A stretch of DNA of 64,000 bases from Physcomitrium patens. Taxonomy: Eukaryota > Streptophyta > Bryopsida > Funariales > Funariaceae. Below the pieces are notes generated by a model. That model ran no database searches. It saw only the letters and a program-made list of their open reading frames with translations, and had not been told where the DNA came from. Numbering within the stretch: position 1 is the first letter of the stretch; each line of letters opens with the position of its first letter. The DNA is taken from positions 3,499,797 through 3,563,796 of the forward strand of contig NC_037254.1 of the NCBI RefSeq assembly GCF_000002425.4. The letters are read 5' to 3'. Positions 60,785 through 64,000 of this stretch are shown one piece after another. The position numbers were made by a program, and so were the translations under genes.

Positions 60785-63697
60785 TCCCTGATCCAACAAT
60801 CTCATCTCTTTTTTATCCAACGGTGCAGAGAGTTATTGTTACATCTGTTGATTCAAGCCACGAAACGTTTAGTAATGGCCTTAAGGATGAGATATGTCCA
60901 GTGAAGTGATTGTGTTGCTTGCTCGGGTGAAGTTGACAGTAGATTATCAATGTTTTACTTGGAGGTTGGGACGCTTTTGTTTTGCACTTTTCCCATTTGG
61001 GCCCGCGGTTCTAATTGTGGACGGCCTTGAACCTCCTTGTCGATTCAGCAATATTTTACTTGTATACGACACGGTACATGGCAATTGAAGGACCTACGTC
61101 ACATGAATTGAAAATTGGATATTGAACAACAATCCTGAGTTAAAAACACGTTGAAACATGAGGCTCATAAAACAAAAGACGAACCTCCGATTTGGTGCAA
61201 ACTCCTCGTCCCCTGACCACACCTTGAAGAAGGGAATTTTGCAACCTGGGTTATCAACTGACTGTCGCTCTAACTGAACTAACACTAACAGTTCGTGTCC
61301 ATTTTCCAAGACTCATGCAGCTATGGTGTTGCAACATTTGTACAACAGAGCAAAATAAATAATAGTAATAATAATAATAAGGGTACACGTATTGCTGCCA
61401 CTCCTGCTGGGTTTGTCCATACCTTTCGATAGCCCCTTTTCCAGCAAATGGCTCACTAAGCTTCTGATTTTCAGCACATTCCGTGAAGCGATCGCATTGT
61501 TCACTTTTCTGATGTGGCCTAAATTCTGTCGCTGTTCACCAGCTGTGGCTTTCTAGTTTCTGATTTATCTTTTTTCTTGTGGTTGTTTTTTCTAACATAA
61601 ATAAATATATAATATAGCCAGCAAAATCAGTCAGGAAATATTGCAACCGTTGAGGAAAATAACGCTGATAGAAAAAAATAAAATAAAATAACATCACGTT
61701 CATGAGGCTCCTTCCGCCTTGTCAGAGTTGTATCTGCTGTAGTTTTCACTTGCAGATTCATTCCACCCATTTCGATACTTCCATGGCCTTTGCACAGTTT
61801 GAGATTCAAAAATGATCTAACTTATTATATACATATATTCATTCATATTAATGAAAAGTGTTTTCATATTTGTGTTTTGTTTGTTTTTTTTTTTTTTTTT
61901 TTTGTAAGATTATGTCAGAAATTCATGTGTGATCAATTGATTATACAATGAATTGTTCATGGCTGCTGTGTGAATATTTAGTTAAAGCATATTTTTCAAA
62001 AAAATCACTCAAATTGTTTGATTAACAATCCAACAAAACACAAACAACCACATTCTACAAATAAATAATTCCTACAACACATGAAAATGTAAGTAAGGTC
62101 ATTGCAGTTAATCTTACCCCAGCAAAGAGAATCACACATCCCATAAAGAAACAAAACCTATAAAAACAAAATCCCAATAAAATAATACTTTACAAGGCAA
62201 TTAACAACAGTTTGTCAAATACATCTACACTCACCGTAGACTCATGCGCAATCAATCTACGTTATATCCAGGAAGGAACCATCTCATTAGAGGGCCCCAC
62301 AGAACCCCCCCCAGGACGCTTTACCCTTTTTCGTCACCTTTAACTGAAACTTTACGACGAAAAAAGTGTGTTCGCTCTGCACAGTCAGCATCCTCCACTG
62401 TGGATGGGTGGTGGAGGTCAGGGCAAATGCAGGCCACTCACTCACACACATGTCTCCATTCTCTCTATATATATAGAGAGAGAGAGAGAGAGAGGGAAAT
62501 GACACATGGAAAGAAAAGAGGCCAATGTTGAGAAGTAGAAAGAAACTAGCGCAGTTGGGACCTCCCTGATAGGTCCCTTTTGGGCCTTCTTTTTCATGTC
62601 CCTTATCTTCTTCTGTTTCTCCTTCCCCTTGTTGGTTGTTATTGTTAGTTTGCTTGTTTTGCTTTGTCGCATTGTGGGGTTTGAGAGTGTGGGGTCCACC
62701 ACATGCACACCCTAAGGGCAAGTAAAGCCAAAGGAGGCTAAAAAGAGAAAGAGGAATCTAAAGGAGAAGGAGAGAGGGGTCAACCATTTCCTTTAGTTCG
62801 TAGTGGGCACTAATGCACCCCCCTCCCCCCTTTGCAAGGTGTCATCCATTTGGTCCCCCTCTCCATTGGGATCCTAACTAAAGGGACTCCTCTCTATCCT
62901 TGCACCATTGCCCCTTTTTATCTACTTTGATATTATATTTATATTATCATCTTCATTATGCCCTTGCATGCATGAAAAGAAAAAGAATAAATGCTTGCCC
63001 CTATCCCAATCACATGTAATTTTGTCCATAGCTCTCCCCCCCACTTCTACTTCTTGTTTTTTTATTCCAATGCATTGAGATTTGATTGTGCATGTGTGTA
63101 TGCATGTTATTTTGTTTTATATTGGGAAGATTGGATTGTATATGGAATCATGTAAGGAAGTTACCAACTTGCAACTGAAGCAAGTGTTTTTTTTTTTTTT
63201 TTTTTTTTTTGGTCTAAATGGTACTCTTTGGTATGTGAATTGAATATATTAGTTTGGTTTGGAAATAATGCGTAAAATAGTTGTATGGGTTTTTGTACAT
63301 AATTTATGTGAAATCTATGTGGGGGGGGGGGTACAGTAAAGTACATAACAGTTGGAAAACTGACTCAGCCCTGATTGAAGTAGCAATATACTCTTGTTTT
63401 GTTGTGGATCAACAGAGATCTACCCTGTATTTACTACAAAACAAGTAAAATAAATAAATAACAACAAAAACAAAAAATAAATTGCAACTGACATGTGGGA
63501 GGTATGAAATGGTACAGTAATAAGTAGTTGAGAAAGAAATAAAGAAATGAAATGAAATATATTAACATGCCATGGGGATTGTATTAAGTGCTATCATTTT
63601 TAGAACTACATTCAATCTATTAAGATTTGACTCTGTTCGTTCACCAAAAAGTGATTGGTCTAACTCCACATTCATACACAGTCAAATGAATGAATGA

Positions 63698-63729
<32 letters not shown>

Positions 63730-64000
63730 TTCTAAAAGATAGTAAGTGTGGTTAATACTTTGAACTGATACATTTACAAGGCATTCCTTTGCCAGCTTAA
63801 ATTTCACTCTATACTTTACAAAAGAAAATTTACAATTTAAATCAAAAGTTTTACACACATGGTATTTAAATGTAACTATCTCAATTAATTGCGAAAATAA
63901 GGTTTACCCTGAGCATGCACTTTTGTCGGAGTGTGACAAGAGATATGATCGGAGGGTAGCCAGACTCCAGCCTGGAATCCGAAGGTGTGAAAGGGGTTCC
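60504..64000. other. 3' flank of PDR2 and right-edge intergenic region
   Basis: The first few hundred bases are the 3' UTR of the P5A ATPase. Further on I see no coding exon. Simple repeats include T tracts (60754-60783, about 61885-61903 and 63187-63210), GA repeats (about 62476-62494), a G run (63321-63331) and (TA)n (63702-63729). The last 100 bases rise in GC and may belong to a gene beyond the edge. Confidence 0.6.
60754..60783. repeat. Poly-T tract (30 nt)
   Basis: A pure run of 30 T, about 250 bases beyond the PDR2 stop codon. Confidence 0.95.

Overview
The window is nuclear DNA of a land plant, most likely a bryophyte and probably a moss. The genes have GT-AG introns of roughly 100-1300 bp. 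They encode plant-specific organelle proteins (plastid-division PDV2, thylakoid phosphatase TAP38/PPH1, a peroxisomal acyl-activating enzyme). Gene islands of moderate GC are separated by very AT-rich stretches with long (TA)n runs and poly-A/T tracts, and there is a decayed chromovirus (Ty3/gypsy) array. The species assignment is inference. No alignment or database search was run; gene models were built by reading exons by hand and requiring every splice junction to keep phase.

Layout. 1-2.9 kb: microsatellite-rich sequence with no gene I can support. 3257-5443 (-): three-exon peroxisomal AAE1-like acyl-CoA synthetase ending in SKL. 6265-7765 (-): probable three-exon protein whose C-terminus is half a BET-type NET domain. 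7.8-11.8 kb: AT-rich, with a MITE-like inverted-repeat element. 11769-14100 (-): two-exon PDV2. 14.1-17.6 kb: microsatellite island, then AT-rich DNA. 18029-21230 (+): eleven-exon TAP38/PPH1. 22.7-33.6 kb: three head-to-tail, heavily mutated chromovirus copies on the minus strand sharing LTRs, one of them carrying a C-poor tandem repeat. 34166-34372 (+): small PET117-like protein. 36.9-42.8 kb: AT desert with a perfect 25-bp inverted repeat and a pair of direct repeats. 43556-44785 (-): intronless type II membrane glycosyltransferase-like protein (plant DUF7796 type). 44.8-52.1 kb: no recognised gene, but one promoter-like island and a repeated AAAAAGTAA cluster. 52167-60503 (+): complete 24-exon P5A ATPase (PDR2/MIA). 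60.5-64 kb: no gene seen.

The genes are independent eukaryotic units, not a pathway cluster. PDV2 and TAP38/PPH1, both plastid genes, lie head to head about 3.9 kb apart, but nothing shows that they share control.

I did not find a convincing new multi-gene system. The least ordinary items are the NET-only gene, the TAP38 homologue without its C-terminal membrane anchor, the perfect hairpin at 41.4 kb, the C-poor satellite at 25 kb inside a retroelement, and the orphan promoter-like island at 47.9 kb.
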